Below, piece after piece: positions 53,837-62,064 of a stretch of 64,000 bases of DNA; the first letter of the stretch is position 1, and each line of letters begins with the position of its first letter. A program made the position numbers and the translations under genes. This DNA is from VRUE01 sp963720805 (GTDB taxonomy: Bacteria > Actinomycetota > Thermoleophilia > Solirubrobacterales > 70-9), in NCBI GenBank assembly GCA_963720805.1, contig CAVRGT010000010.1, positions 1 through 64,000 of the forward strand. The letters run 5' to 3'. The notes under the pieces are model-generated. The model was not told the origin of the DNA and ran no database searches. It worked only from the letters and a program-made list of their open reading frames with translations.

Positions 53837-53883
53837 CTGGACTCCTCCGTGTGTCGGATCAGGACTGCTTCGCTGGGGTGTTG

Positions 53884-53916
53884 CCACCCCCGGCCCACTT
53901 CTCCGGCCGGGGGTGG
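53884..53916. terminator. Hairpin after the collagen-like gene
   Basis: Perfect 12-bp stem CCACCCCCGGCC with a 9-base loop, ten bases after the collagen-like stop and 47 bases before the next start on the same strand. No T run; probably separates the collagen-like transcript from the operon downstream. Confidence 0.55.
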
Positions 53917-53926
53917 GCGCGCCTCC

Positions 53927-54715
53927 TTAAGGCGCCGTCACCGCCCAGGTGCCGGCGGCACTCAGTTCTTCGGGTGACCCCGTCACCAACTTCTTGAACG
54001 TGAGGTAGGAGCCGGAGGGCCCGAACCCTTTGACCAGCGGGTCGGCCGGGTTGCGGAAGAACTCTTTTTCGAGCTTTCCGAAGTTCGATTCTTCGAAGGC
54101 GAAGACGCAGAGCACGCCCGCCGTGGTCGATTCCGGCTTGGCGGCGGGATCTTCGAATTCTTCGGTTTCCCATTTGCAACCGTGTTCGAATTCTTTTTCT
54201 TCGACCTGTCCGCGGGTGAAGTAGAAGGCTTCGGTGCCGTTCGTCGCCAGCGGGATCGGGAAGGAGATCGGAACCGATTGCGCGAGGTTGAGGGTGGCCG
54301 GCGGCTGGAAGTAGCTCCAGGTACCGGTCTCGGTCTTGCCCGAGGGCAGCGTTTCGGTGAAGCCGCTGAAGCCAGTGGCACCAGTCGCTCCGGCTGCTCC
54401 CGCAGCCCCAGTAGCGCCTTTGGCCCCGGCAGCTCCCGTCGGCCCGGTCGGTCCGGCGGCTCCGTTGGCACCATTGGCTCCCGCGTCGCCCTTGGCCCCA
54501 GCAGGGCCGGCAGGTCCCTGAGCGCCGGCAGGCCCGGCAGGACCCGTAGCGCCCTTGGGACCCCGTGGTCCCTTCTTGGCCTTGGCCGAAGCAGTTGCCT
54601 TGCCACCGCCTGAAGAAGTGGAGGCGGCGTAAGCGCCGCCGAACATCGCAAAGACCAGGGCAATCACCGAGATGACTCCGGGGATCCCAAATCGCGTGCG
54701 TAGCGTCGAGAACAT
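53927..54715 (-). CDS. Collagen-like surface protein
   Basis: A 262-residue protein: signal or anchor helix (GVISVIALVFAMFGGAYA), then about 23 Gly-X-Y triplets (GPRGPKGATGPAGPAG and on) with Pro in X and Ala/Lys/Thr in Y, then a 145-residue C-terminal domain with beta-rich character and two cysteines. Bacterial collagen-like proteins form trimers that project from the surface. AAGGAG lies upstream. Upstream of, and same direction as, the surface-protein operon. Confidence 0.85.
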   Translation of the reverse strand: MFSTLRTRFGIPGVISVIALVFAMFGGAYAASTSSGGGKATASAKAKKGPRGPKGATGPAGPAGAQGPAGPAGAKGDAGANGANGAAGPTGPTGAAGAKGATGAAGAAGATGATGFSGFTETLPSGKTETGTWSYFQPPATLNLAQSVPISFPIPLATNGTEAFYFTRGQVEEKEFEHGCKWETEEFEDPAAKPESTTAGVLCVFAFEESNFGKLEKEFFRNPADPLVKGFGPSGSYLTFKKLVTGSPEELSAAGTWAVTAP

Positions 54716-55010
54716 CTAGATCTCTCTCCTTGTGTCCCGTGAGCCCCTCTGCCCGCCGCTTCCCTTAGCGGCTTCCTCGAGGCTCGGTTATGTCCCTGTA
54801 CTTGTCGTTCCCTTGATGCGCTTGCAAGGTGTAGCTAGTTCCTAGAAAGTGCTAGCTGTACCGGCAAGTGGCGCCAGTGAAGCACCCCGATCAGGGATTG
54901 TCAAGGGAAAGTTCCCAAAAGAAAAAGATCGTTCCCAGAGGCGTTCCCTGGGCGGATACGCGAGTACCGAACTACTCGGCTCGCTGGCAGGCCGCCGCTA
55001 GACTTCGCTC
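54716..55010. promoter_or_regulatory. Promoter region with repeated GTTCCC
   Basis: 295 bases between the divergent collagen-like and small antitoxin genes. GTTCCC occurs at 54808, 54912, 54932 and 54944, once as GGGAAAGTTCCC. The A-rich stretch AAAAGAAAAAGATC lies between copies. The same hexamer appears in the TetR gene intergenic regions (57802, 57844, 62100). It may be a regulator site; no tRNA or ORF is seen. Confidence 0.35.
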
Positions 55011-55172
55011 ATGGCGATAAGAGCGCTCAAAGGTGACGTCAGTGAACTGCAGCGAGCGCGGGCGATCCGCCTCGAAGCCGACCGCAGGGCGCCAATGAGT
55101 GAGCGATTGGCCCGAATGCACGCACTGTGCAAACAGATGAGCGCCATCAAGGGCGCAGCAACGACGCGTTGA
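55011..55172 (+). CDS. Small antitoxin-like protein (paralogue)
   Basis: A 53-residue basic helical protein (LKGDVSELQRARAIRLEADRR). Its second half aligns with the product of 37319-37495. The TGA stop overlaps the next TTG start as TTGA. Likely the antitoxin or regulator of the nucleotidyltransferase that follows. Confidence 0.6.
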   Translation: MAIRALKGDVSELQRARAIRLEADRRAPMSERLARMHALCKQMSAIKGAATTR

Positions 55173-55639
55173 GCGAGTTCGACCTTCGCTCGCTGTTCGA
55201 GGCCCTGCAGGATCACGATGTGCGCTTCGTCGTGATCGGCGGAGTCGCGGTAGGGGCACACGGATTCGTACGCGGAACCGAGGACTTGGACGTGGTTCCC
55301 GATCCCGATCTCGAGAACTTGAACCGACTGACTGAAGCGTTGAGCAAACTTGAGTCGACCCTGCCAACGGTCGGCGGAAGGCGATTCGACCCCGCCACTG
55401 ATGCCGGCGTCGTCCGGCGCGGCGGGAACGTTACGGCGACGACCAAGTTCGGTGGACTCGACGTGGTGCAACGTGCCCAAGGCGTGCCCAGCTACTCCCA
55501 ACTCGCGGAGGACGCAATCGAGAGCGAGCTTCTCGGAATCCCGGTGCGCGTCTGCTCACTGGCTCAGCTGCGCGAGATGAAGCAGGCGCAGAGCCGTACA
55601 CAGGACCTGCTGGACCTGGAGAACCTGCCGGAGACCTAA
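55169..55639 (+). CDS. Nucleotidyltransferase (AbiEii/DUF6036-like)
   Basis: A 156-residue paralogue of the protein at 37492-37968: FVVIGGVAVGAHGFVRGTEDLDVVPDPD holds the GG and D-x-D residues (ending Asp-Leu-Asp), and VRVCSLAQLREMKQAQSRTQDLLDLENL the typical C-terminal helix. TTG 55169 is preferred because it overlaps the small upstream gene and starts at the conserved region. Its end touches the convergent HEPN gene. Confidence 0.75.
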   Translation: MSEFDLRSLFEALQDHDVRFVVIGGVAVGAHGFVRGTEDLDVVPDPDLENLNRLTEALSKLESTLPTVGGRRFDPATDAGVVRRGGNVTATTKFGGLDVVQRAQGVPSYSQLAEDAIESELLGIPVRVCSLAQLREMKQAQSRTQDLLDLENLPET

Positions 55640-56013
55640 CCGGCGGCGAGCATCCGCTCGACCGCGGCGATGAAATCGCCCGCGCCTTCGACGATCGTCT
55701 TTGCCTCGTCGGGAGCGGGTGTGATCGCTTCGTAGTCACCCTGTTCGCGCGTCTTCTGGGCGCGCTGGGCGAAAGCGTGGAGGTGCTGGTCGAAGGCCTC
55801 GGTGACGACGTAGCGCCGGTGGAACAGGCCCCATGTGCCGCCGTGGCTGCGCGCATATTCGTCGTCCTCGGAGAGCGCGGCCCGAGCGGCGTAGAGCATC
55901 GCGTAGTAGGCGGCGCTGACGGCGACCTCGAGGTGCCCGGACGCGAAAACTTCCCGAGCGGTCACCATCCGGTCGCGCGCCTGGTCCATGAACTCCTGCG
56001 AGCGGGGGCTCAT
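55636..56013 (-). CDS. HEPN-domain protein of second MNT/HEPN pair
   Basis: A 125-residue helical protein with the HEPN pattern: MDQARDRMVTAREVFASGHLEVAVSAAYYAMLYAARAAL, RSHGGTWGLFHRRYV, and REQGDYEAITPAPDEAKTIV. This matches the DNA/RNA-associated HEPN family (PF05168 type) more than HepT. Starts with an ATGA overlap on the nucleotidyltransferase gene. Confidence 0.78.
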   Translation of the reverse strand: MSPRSQEFMDQARDRMVTAREVFASGHLEVAVSAAYYAMLYAARAALSEDDEYARSHGGTWGLFHRRYVVTEAFDQHLHAFAQRAQKTREQGDYEAITPAPDEAKTIVEGAGDFIAAVERMLAAG

Positions 56014-56462
56014 TCGAGCGCGCTCCCGTGCAGGATCAGCTTGTCGCGGTCGACCTCCTGGATAAAGAAGGAGCGGATCTGCCGGCGGTCGCGCAGCCGG
56101 TCGATGTCGTAGACGAGGGCCGAGTAGTAGACGGGGCTGTCACCCTCCGCGGCCGCGGCCGCTTCGATCTGCGGGATCGGCTCAAGGCCAAATGAGCTCC
56201 AGCCCGAGGCGGGGTCGACGATCAGCATCAGGTCGATGTCGGAGCGGCGGTCGTGGTGCGTCTCGGTCGGATCGGCCTCGCCGCGCGCGCGGGAGCCATA
56301 TAGCCAGACGGCGAGCAACTGGTCGCCAAGGTCCTCACGCAGCGCCGCGAGGAGGCGTACGAGCACGCGCCTCTCCACCTCAGAAAGCGCTGCTCGCTCC
56401 AGCGTCTCGCCCAGCGTCTCCACCATGCCGACATCGTCCCCGATCCGCCGGATCGAGTCCAA
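56010..56462 (-). CDS. MNT nucleotidyltransferase of second MNT/HEPN pair
   Basis: A 150-residue protein with VWLYGSRARGEADPTE (GS at 56-57) and RRSDIDLMLIVD (Asp 75 and 77). It lacks the N-terminal winged helix seen in the first MNT/HEPN pair. The insert between the GS and DxD parts (PTETHHDR) is longer than usual. Coupled to the HEPN gene by a four-base overlap. Confidence 0.82.
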   Translation of the reverse strand: MDSIRRIGDDVGMVETLGETLERAALSEVERRVLVRLLAALREDLGDQLLAVWLYGSRARGEADPTETHHDRRSDIDLMLIVDPASGWSSFGLEPIPQIEAAAAAEGDSPVYYSALVYDIDRLRDRRQIRSFFIQEVDRDKLILHGSALE

Positions 56463-56465
56463 CCG

Positions 56466-57116
56466 TCAGCTGCGTGCGAGGCGAATCGCCTCCTCGGCGC
56501 CGAGGTAGGGCGCGAGGATGAATTCGGCGAAGTCGGGGAGGAGGTCCACCAGCTGCTCGGCCTCGCCGGCGGCGACCTTGCGGCCGGCGAGCAGGACCAG
56601 GGCGCCGAGGGTGGACTCCTCGGTAGTGGGAGGCAGCTCGCGATCGCTCTCGCGCAGCCCCCTCCCCTGCTCCAGGTAGGGAACGACCTCGTGGACGGCC
56701 TCGTGGAAGCGGGCGGAAACGGCGGGCCCGGCGGCCTGCGACTCGACCAGGCAGAGGCGGGCCAGGTCGGGCTCCGCGGCGAAGAAGAGCAGGACCGCCC
56801 GCGCCGCGGCGATCGCCTGCGCCGGCCACTCGTCGAGCGGGGCGACCGCCTCCACCGCCAGTTCGCGGATGTGGCCGACCACGACCTCGAAGGCCGCCAG
56901 GAAGCACTCGTCCTTGCCCTCGAAGTTCTCGTAGAAGACACGGCGGGAGACCCGCGCCGCTTTGGTGATGTCGGTGATCGTGACCGCGCGGTAGCCCTTC
57001 TCGGCAACCGCCGTGGCAAGGCCGGCGATCAGGCGCTCGCGCTGGTTGTGGGCAACCTGCTCGCGGCTGAAGCCGTGGCGGCCGGCCGGCAGCGGGCCGA
57101 GCTCCTCCTCAGCCAC
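56466..57116 (-). CDS. TetR-family regulator A
   Basis: A 216-residue TetR protein. GTG 57116 starts within the end of the preceding TetR gene (8-base overlap). After the N-terminal GPLPAGRHGFSREQVAHNQ the HTH reads ITDITKAARVSRRVFYENFEGKDECFLAA. The C-terminal ligand/dimer domain ends LLPDFAEFILAPYLGAEEA. Closely related to the second half of the fused gene at 59935-61299 and to 61333-62064. Tandem with TetR B. Confidence 0.88.
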   Translation of the reverse strand: MAEEELGPLPAGRHGFSREQVAHNQRERLIAGLATAVAEKGYRAVTITDITKAARVSRRVFYENFEGKDECFLAAFEVVVGHIRELAVEAVAPLDEWPAQAIAAARAVLLFFAAEPDLARLCLVESQAAGPAVSARFHEAVHEVVPYLEQGRGLRESDRELPPTTEESTLGALVLLAGRKVAAGEAEQLVDLLPDFAEFILAPYLGAEEAIRLARS

Positions 57117-57786
57117 CCAGCGCCTCGACGCCGCCGGCCTCGCGGGCGGCGGCGTCCTCGCCGACGTAGGGCCGCAGCAGGAACTCAAGCGCCTCGGGCA
57201 ACAGCGCCCGCAGCTTCTCCGCTTCGCCGGCGATCAGGCGCTGGTTGATCACCCAGAGCACTCCCCCGGCCAGGGTCTCCTCGAGGCTCTCCGGCAGTTT
57301 GTCGGCCCGGGGATTGAGCTCGCGCCCCGGCCGCAGCAGCGGTGCGAAGCGCTTCAGCGCCGCCTCGTGGCGGGCCGCCGCCTGCGGCCCCGCGGTCGGC
57401 GCCTCGACCAGGCAGGCCCGGGCCACGCCCGGGTGCTCGGCGGCGATCTTCAGCAGCGCTCCCAGCCCCGCCCCCACCTTGTCGGGCCAGGGGCCGTCTT
57501 CGCGGTCGAAGGCTTCCTCCACCACGTAGGCGGTGCGCTCGACCGCGGCGTCCATCAGGGCGAGGAAGGCCTCCTGCTTGTCGGCGTAGTGCTTGTAGAA
57601 GGTCGCGTAACCGATCCTGGCGCGGCGGACGATCTGCTCGATCGTCGTCTCGGCGTACCCCTGCTCGGCGATCAGGTCCGCGGTCGCCTCGAGGATCCGC
57701 CGCCGCTGGTCCTCGGCGGACGCGCCGCGGCTGACCGGCTCGGGGCCGGGGGGCTGCCGGGAGGCCTTTCCAGGCAATGCACGCAC
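57109..57786 (-). CDS. TetR-family regulator B
   Basis: A 225-residue TetR protein: RRRILEATADLIAEQGYAETTIEQIVRRARIGYATFYKHYADKQEAFLALM is a standard HTH. C-terminal domain ends LLPEALEFLLRPYVGED. First gene of the B-A pair. Related most to the first half of the fused regulator at 59935-61299, so the B-A pair mirrors that fusion. Confidence 0.9.
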   Translation of the reverse strand: MRALPGKASRQPPGPEPVSRGASAEDQRRRILEATADLIAEQGYAETTIEQIVRRARIGYATFYKHYADKQEAFLALMDAAVERTAYVVEEAFDREDGPWPDKVGAGLGALLKIAAEHPGVARACLVEAPTAGPQAAARHEAALKRFAPLLRPGRELNPRADKLPESLEETLAGGVLWVINQRLIAGEAEKLRALLPEALEFLLRPYVGEDAAAREAGGVEALGG

Positions 57787-57873
57787 GCGGTCAGGATAGC
57801 GCGCGTTCCCATTGGTACGAAGGCAGTATATGAAGTGTTGATAGTTCCCAAAGATGGGCTAAGGTACCTCGCA

Positions 57874-58545
57874 GTGGACGCACCACCCACACTGCGCGCG
57901 GTGAGGTCATGGGACGAAGCTATACCGCAGCGTGCATCAGATGAGGGAGCGCTGGAAGCGATGCTGCTCAGCGTCGGCGCCCGTGGCTACGACAAGGCCA
58001 CGGTGCAGGAAGTGCTGGAGCGCAGCGGGATCTCCCGCGACCGCTTGCAGCGCCGCTTCGGCGGCAAGGAGGCCTGCTTCGCGCAGGCCTACGAGATGGC
58101 GGCGGACAGACTCTGCGCGGAAGTGCTCGAGGCGGGCCGTGAGGCCGAGAGCTGGCGGGCGGGCTTCCGCGCCGCCCTCGCCAAGTTGCTGGGCACCGTT
58201 GCCGAGCAGCCGCTGCTGGCGAAGGCATTGCTGATCGAGGTGCGCGCCGCCCGCGGCCAGGCCTGGGCCAAGCACCAGCAGCTGATCGAGCGCTTCGCCC
58301 GAGCCGTCGACTCGGCCCGCCACCAGCCCAACGCCCGCGCCACGGTGACGCCGCTGACCGCCCAGTTCGTCGTCGGCGCGATCGAGGAATCCCTCGCCGG
58401 CGAGATCGCCGCCGGCCGTGCCGCCACCGTCGAGCGCCTGCTCCCCGACCTCGCCCACCTCGCCGTGCTCAACTACTTCGGCGAGGACGAGGCCTGGCTG
58501 GAACTTGGCTCGCCGGAGCTTGCAGCGGTCGAGCCGGTCGACTGA
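57874..58545 (+). CDS. TetR-like regulator C (divergent HTH)
   Basis: A 223-residue TetR-like protein from GTG 57874 (a second GTG at 57901 is possible). The HTH is diverged: LLSVGARGYDKATVQEVLERSGISRDRLQRRFGGKEACFAQAYEMA. C-terminal domain ends LLPDLAHLAVLNYFGEDEAW. Divergently transcribed from TetR B; the shared 87-base gap contains GTTCCC twice. Confidence 0.82.
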   Translation: MDAPPTLRAVRSWDEAIPQRASDEGALEAMLLSVGARGYDKATVQEVLERSGISRDRLQRRFGGKEACFAQAYEMAADRLCAEVLEAGREAESWRAGFRAALAKLLGTVAEQPLLAKALLIEVRAARGQAWAKHQQLIERFARAVDSARHQPNARATVTPLTAQFVVGAIEESLAGEIAAGRAATVERLLPDLAHLAVLNYFGEDEAWLELGSPELAAVEPVD

Positions 58546-58548
58546 CCG

Positions 58549-58953
58549 TCAGGCCGGCGGCTGCCAGAGCCGCAGCGGGGTGCATCCGGCGAGGAGGTCG
58601 AAGTCCGAATCGGCGTGGAGCAGCGGCGCGCCGGTGCGAACGCACGGTGCCGCGATTAGGCAGTCGAGCGTCTTGCGAATCGTCACCCCCGCCCGGCGGG
58701 CGGTCCGGTAGAGCTCGGCCGCGAGGGCAAAGTCATCGAGACCGTCGAGTCGAAGAACGGGAAACGCCCTCAGGTGGCGTTCGACCGTTCTGGCTTCGTG
58801 CTCGGAGCGCAGGCCCTGCAGGATCTCGGTGAAGATGACATTGGTCAAAGCAACCGGTTCGCCGGCCTCGATCAACTCAACGCAGCGCCTCGCCTGTGGC
58901 CTGTCGACCTCGTTGAGAACGTCAATCCAGACACTCGTGTCGACAACGATCAC
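58549..58953 (-). CDS. vapC: VapC-like PIN toxin
   Basis: A 134-residue PIN-domain RNase: Asp5 (VVDTSVWID), Glu43 (FTEILQGL), Asp97 (KTLDCLIAA) and the late Asp in LLHADSDFD form the metal site. Start overlaps the antitoxin stop (ATGA). VapC proteins cut tRNA or rRNA when released from VapB. Confidence 0.9.
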   Translation of the reverse strand: MIVVDTSVWIDVLNEVDRPQARRCVELIEAGEPVALTNVIFTEILQGLRSEHEARTVERHLRAFPVLRLDGLDDFALAAELYRTARRAGVTIRKTLDCLIAAPCVRTGAPLLHADSDFDLLAGCTPLRLWQPPA

Positions 58954-59147
58954 GGCCGACCGCGGCGGCTCTCGTTCAGGTCGCCCGCCCAGCGAACCTT
59001 GCCGCGGAGATCCAGGACACCAAGCCGCCTATGACGCGCGACGAGCTCGCGCAGCGCCATGTCAACCGCCTCCTTCTTGGTCCCGACACCAAGCAGGTGC
59101 TGGGCTTCCTTCATCACCTCATCGTCTATCTCGATGTTCGTGCGCAT
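58950..59147 (-). CDS. vapB: VapB-like antitoxin
   Basis: A 65-residue antitoxin of the VapB type: MRTNIEIDDEVMKEAQHLLGVGTKKEAVDMALRELVAR is a ribbon-helix-helix DNA-binding unit, and the tail DLRGKVRWAGDLNESR would fill the toxin active site. ATG 59147 is preferred to 59165, as it begins the domain. A 22-bp operator lies just upstream. Confidence 0.9.
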   Translation of the reverse strand: MRTNIEIDDEVMKEAQHLLGVGTKKEAVDMALRELVARHRRLGVLDLRGKVRWAGDLNESRRGRP

Positions 59148-59156
59148 GCACGACAT

Positions 59157-59178
59157 CATACACATGGCGATGTGTATG
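59157..59178. promoter_or_regulatory. vapBC operator palindrome
   Basis: Arms CATACACAT and ATGTGTATG (9 bp) with a four-base centre, ten bases upstream of the vapB start. The usual size and place of a VapBC autoregulatory site. Confidence 0.7.
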
Positions 59179-59218
59179 GACTGGATCGAACTTCTCCGGC
59201 CAACCGCCGAGCGATCGC

Positions 59219-59608
59219 CTACCAGACAACGCGGGCCGGATCCGAGCGGCGCAACCGCCCGTCGGCGCTGATCAGCTGGGCGTCATGCTCAACCGCGGTC
59301 GCATAGATGAGCCGGTCGATTGGATCGCCGTGAAACTCCACCGGGTCAAGCGAGCCGGCGCGGAGAGATGTCAAGACCGTTGGCGCCAGGGCGCGTATTT
59401 CATGGACGTTCAGTGCATCCCCGATCCAAGTCTCGACCGGGCGGTCCATCGCGAGACGGCCACGGGCCACCAGGTAAGCAACCTCCTGAATCGAGGCCAT
59501 GCTGATCGCGAGCTCCTGCCCCGAGTCGAGCTCCTTCTCGGCGGCGGCGCTCAACCGTTCCCGCGCCCCAGCGAGCCAGACGAGGACATGGGTATCGAGC
59601 AGGATCAC
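59219..59608 (-). CDS. PIN-domain toxin
   Basis: A 129-residue PIN protein: VILLDTHVLVWLAG (Asp5), SIQEVAYLVARGRL (Glu), GDPIDRLIYATA (Asp), QLISADGRL (Asp). Starts at GTG 59608, which overlaps the antitoxin stop as GTGA and has GGAG upstream; ATG 59626 is the alternative. The DTHVLVWL/ DPxDRLI pattern is typical of PIN toxins that pair with Phd-type antitoxins. Confidence 0.88.
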   Translation of the reverse strand: MILLDTHVLVWLAGARERLSAAAEKELDSGQELAISMASIQEVAYLVARGRLAMDRPVETWIGDALNVHEIRALAPTVLTSLRAGSLDPVEFHGDPIDRLIYATAVEHDAQLISADGRLRRSDPARVVW

Positions 59609-59841
59609 TCCTGCTCCATGTCCCATGGTCCCATCGAGAAGTGGATCAGCTCATCATCGGAGATATTGAACTTGACGCTGTCGCGGAGATCGTCGGGGCG
59701 CAACGGTGGCTCGACCCGGGCGACGGGGCGACCGTGCTTGGTTATCACCAACGTCTCGCCGGTTTCGGCGACCTGGTCCAGCAACCGTAGGCACTTGGCC
59801 TTGAACTGGGTGGCGGTGATCTCTTTCAGGGACTGTGGCAT
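59605..59841 (-). CDS. Phd/YefM-type antitoxin
   Basis: A 78-residue antitoxin: KEITATQFKAKCLRLLDQVAETGETLVITKHGRPVARVEP is the Phd/YefM DNA-binding fold; the acidic tail (NISDDELIHFSMGPWDMEQE) would bind the toxin. ATG 59841 starts the domain; the frame extends to 59907 without homology. Overlaps the PIN gene. Confidence 0.88.
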   Translation of the reverse strand: MPQSLKEITATQFKAKCLRLLDQVAETGETLVITKHGRPVARVEPPLRPDDLRDSVKFNISDDELIHFSMGPWDMEQE

Positions 59842-59934
59842 GACCACGGTCACCGTACCATGGTCAGTAATTAGCAGGTGGGTCATGGCCTGGTAAAGGC
59901 AGGCCATGGAAGAACTCTCCCCCCCGACAGGGAA

Positions 59935-61299
59935 TCAGGCCTGCTCGCGCGCCAGCTCCGTCGCCTCGGCGCTGCCCAGATACGGAGTGAGCGTGAACTC
60001 GACCAGATCTGGCAGCAGTTCCTCCAGCTCTTCGGCTTTGCCGGCGATGATGCGGCGTGAAATCAAGGAGACCATGCCGCCGACCAGGGCCTCCTCGGTG
60101 GTCGAAGAGAGGCGGGCGAGGACCTCGGGGGGGCGGCCCTCGCGGCCGGTCTGGAAGTAGGGAACGAAGCTCTGGATCGCGGCGTCGTAGCGCTCGACCA
60201 CGACCGGGCCGGCGACCAGCGCCTCGACCATGCAGAGGCGGGCCAGGTGGGGCTCGGCGGCGAGGAACTCGAGCATCGCGCCGATCCCGGCTTTGACCGC
60301 GTGCGGCCAGTCGTCCTCGGCGTCGAAGGCGGTCGAGACGCGACCGACCAGCTCCTCCATCACCGTGTCGTAGGCGGCGACGAAGCACTCGTCCTTGCTC
60401 GAGAAGTGCTCGTAGAAGGTGCGGCGCGAGACGGCGGCGTGGCGAGTGATGTGGGCGATCGTCGTGCCCGAGTAACCGTTTTCGGCGATCGCCTCGGCGA
60501 GTCCGGCGATCAGGCGCTCGCGCTGGTTGTGGATGACGAACTCGCGCGGCAGGCCGTGGCGGCCTGGGGGCAGGCGCGCGAGCTCTGGAGGATATTCCTC
60601 CGCTGACACTCCCGGATCACCCGTTTCCCGGGAGGAGGACTTCTTCTTGGCCACACCCCGACGATATCGCGCCGGCGGATCGAAGCCCCTCGACAACTCG
60701 GCCAGCCCGGCCTCGATTCCCAGATACGGCATTACCGCGGCGGACATCAGCTGGGGGACCAGCTCGGGCAGCTCGTCGGCATCGCCGCGCACCACTTTGG
60801 CGTAAACCTGGCCGTAGGCCGAGCCGGCGAGAGCCTCGGCCGTGGTGTGCGGCACCGACTCCGGATCCTCCATCTCGTTGCGACCGGCGTCGATCAGCGA
60901 GGCGATCACCCGCATCGTCATGTCGCGCCGGGCGCGGGCGGCGTCGCCGGCGGCCAGCACCTCGACCGCGAAGGAGGCGCGGGCGGGAGCGTTGCGGAGG
61001 TTCTCGACGATCTCACAGGCGACCGCGCGTAGCCGGTCGGGCCAGCTCTCCTCGCTGTTGTAGGCCTCCAGCATCTCCCGCATGCAGCCCTCGTTGATTT
61101 CCTGCCAGGCGGAGAGGAAGCAGTCGTACTTGCCGCGGAAGTGGCGGTCGAACGCGGGCCGGTCGAGTTCGGCTCGCTCAATGATCAGCTCGATCGTGGT
61201 CTCGGCATAGCCGCGCTCGGCGGCGATCTCGATCAGGGCCTCGACGATGCGCTCACGCTCGGGACTGGCGGCGCGCTCGCGGGTCTCCAGGTCAAGCAC
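59935..61299 (-). CDS. Fused double-TetR regulator
   Basis: A 454-residue protein of two complete TetR units in one frame. Unit 1 (about 1-205) has RIVEALIEIAAERGYAETTIELIIERAELDRPAFDRHFRGKYDCFLSAW; a basic linker (AKKKSSSRE, about 217-225) follows; unit 2 (about 235-454) has PPGRHGLPREFVIHNQ, then LAEAIAENGYSGTTIAHITRHAAVSRRTFYEHFSSKDECFVAAY. Both have full ligand-binding domains. Unit 1 resembles TetR B and unit 2 resembles TetR A, which are adjacent separate genes. A GTG at about 60651 could start a separate unit 2, so internal translation is possible. Confidence 0.85.
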   Translation of the reverse strand: MLDLETRERAASPERERIVEALIEIAAERGYAETTIELIIERAELDRPAFDRHFRGKYDCFLSAWQEINEGCMREMLEAYNSEESWPDRLRAVACEIVENLRNAPARASFAVEVLAAGDAARARRDMTMRVIASLIDAGRNEMEDPESVPHTTAEALAGSAYGQVYAKVVRGDADELPELVPQLMSAAVMPYLGIEAGLAELSRGFDPPARYRRGVAKKKSSSRETGDPGVSAEEYPPELARLPPGRHGLPREFVIHNQRERLIAGLAEAIAENGYSGTTIAHITRHAAVSRRTFYEHFSSKDECFVAAYDTVMEELVGRVSTAFDAEDDWPHAVKAGIGAMLEFLAAEPHLARLCMVEALVAGPVVVERYDAAIQSFVPYFQTGREGRPPEVLARLSSTTEEALVGGMVSLISRRIIAGKAEELEELLPDLVEFTLTPYLGSAEATELAREQA

Positions 61300-61332
61300 T
61301 AGGTCATGGGACCCCCAATCCCTGCCCCTGGC

Positions 61333-62064
61333 TCAACCCGCGGAGGATGTCGGTGCTTCTTCGCCGGCAATCCGCTTGGCGGATTCGGCGCCGAGGTAAG
61401 GCGTCAACGAGAACTCGACCAGCTCCGGAAGCAGTTCCTCGATCTGCTCCGCCTGCCCCATGATGATGCGCTGGTAGAGAATCCAGAAGATCCCGCCGAC
61501 GATCGTCTCCTCCAGAGTCGTCGGCAACTCCTCGCCCTTGGCCGAGACCTTGCGGCCCATGCGGAAGAGCGGCACGAAGGCCTGGATCGAGCGCTCGTAG
61601 CGGTCGACCGCGGCGGGTCCGGCCGAGAGCGCCTCGACAATGCAGGTGCGGGCGAGCGCGGGCTCGGTGGCAACGTAGTGGAGGAAGGCGGCGAGCCCGG
61701 AGTTGACGCGGGCGGGCCAGGTGTCGACCTTGCTGGCAGCGTCGACGACGCGGCGCAATGCCTCCTTGACCGCGAACTCCGAGGCGGCGAGGAAGCAGTC
61801 CTCCTTGGAGGAGAAGTTCTCGTAGAAGGTGTTGCGGGCGATGCCGGCGCGGCGGACGATGTCGGCGACGGTGACGGCGCGGTAGCCCTTCTCCACGGTC
61901 TCCTCGGCGAGGGCGGCGATTATGCGGGCCCGCTGGTGCTGGGCGATGAACTCGCGCGGCAGTTGATGCCGACCCGGGGGCATCCTCGTTGCTTGCGGAG
62001 CTCGATCGGTCACGAACGCCAGAGTACCCCTATAAGAATCCGTTTCCAAGCTGGACGGATCCAC
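61333..62064 (-). CDS. TetR-family regulator E
   Basis: A 243-residue TetR protein with PPGRHQLPREFIAQHQRARIIAALAEETVEKGYRAVTVADIVRRAGIARNTFYENFSSKEDCFLAASEF and a C-terminal domain ending LLPELVEFSLTPYLGAESAKR. GTG 62013 is an alternative start and would be almost leaderless behind a TATAGG-like box at about 62028. Paralogue of A and of unit 2 of the fused protein. Confidence 0.88.
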   Translation of the reverse strand: MDPSSLETDSYRGTLAFVTDRAPQATRMPPGRHQLPREFIAQHQRARIIAALAEETVEKGYRAVTVADIVRRAGIARNTFYENFSSKEDCFLAASEFAVKEALRRVVDAASKVDTWPARVNSGLAAFLHYVATEPALARTCIVEALSAGPAAVDRYERSIQAFVPLFRMGRKVSAKGEELPTTLEETIVGGIFWILYQRIIMGQAEQIEELLPELVEFSLTPYLGAESAKRIAGEEAPTSSAG

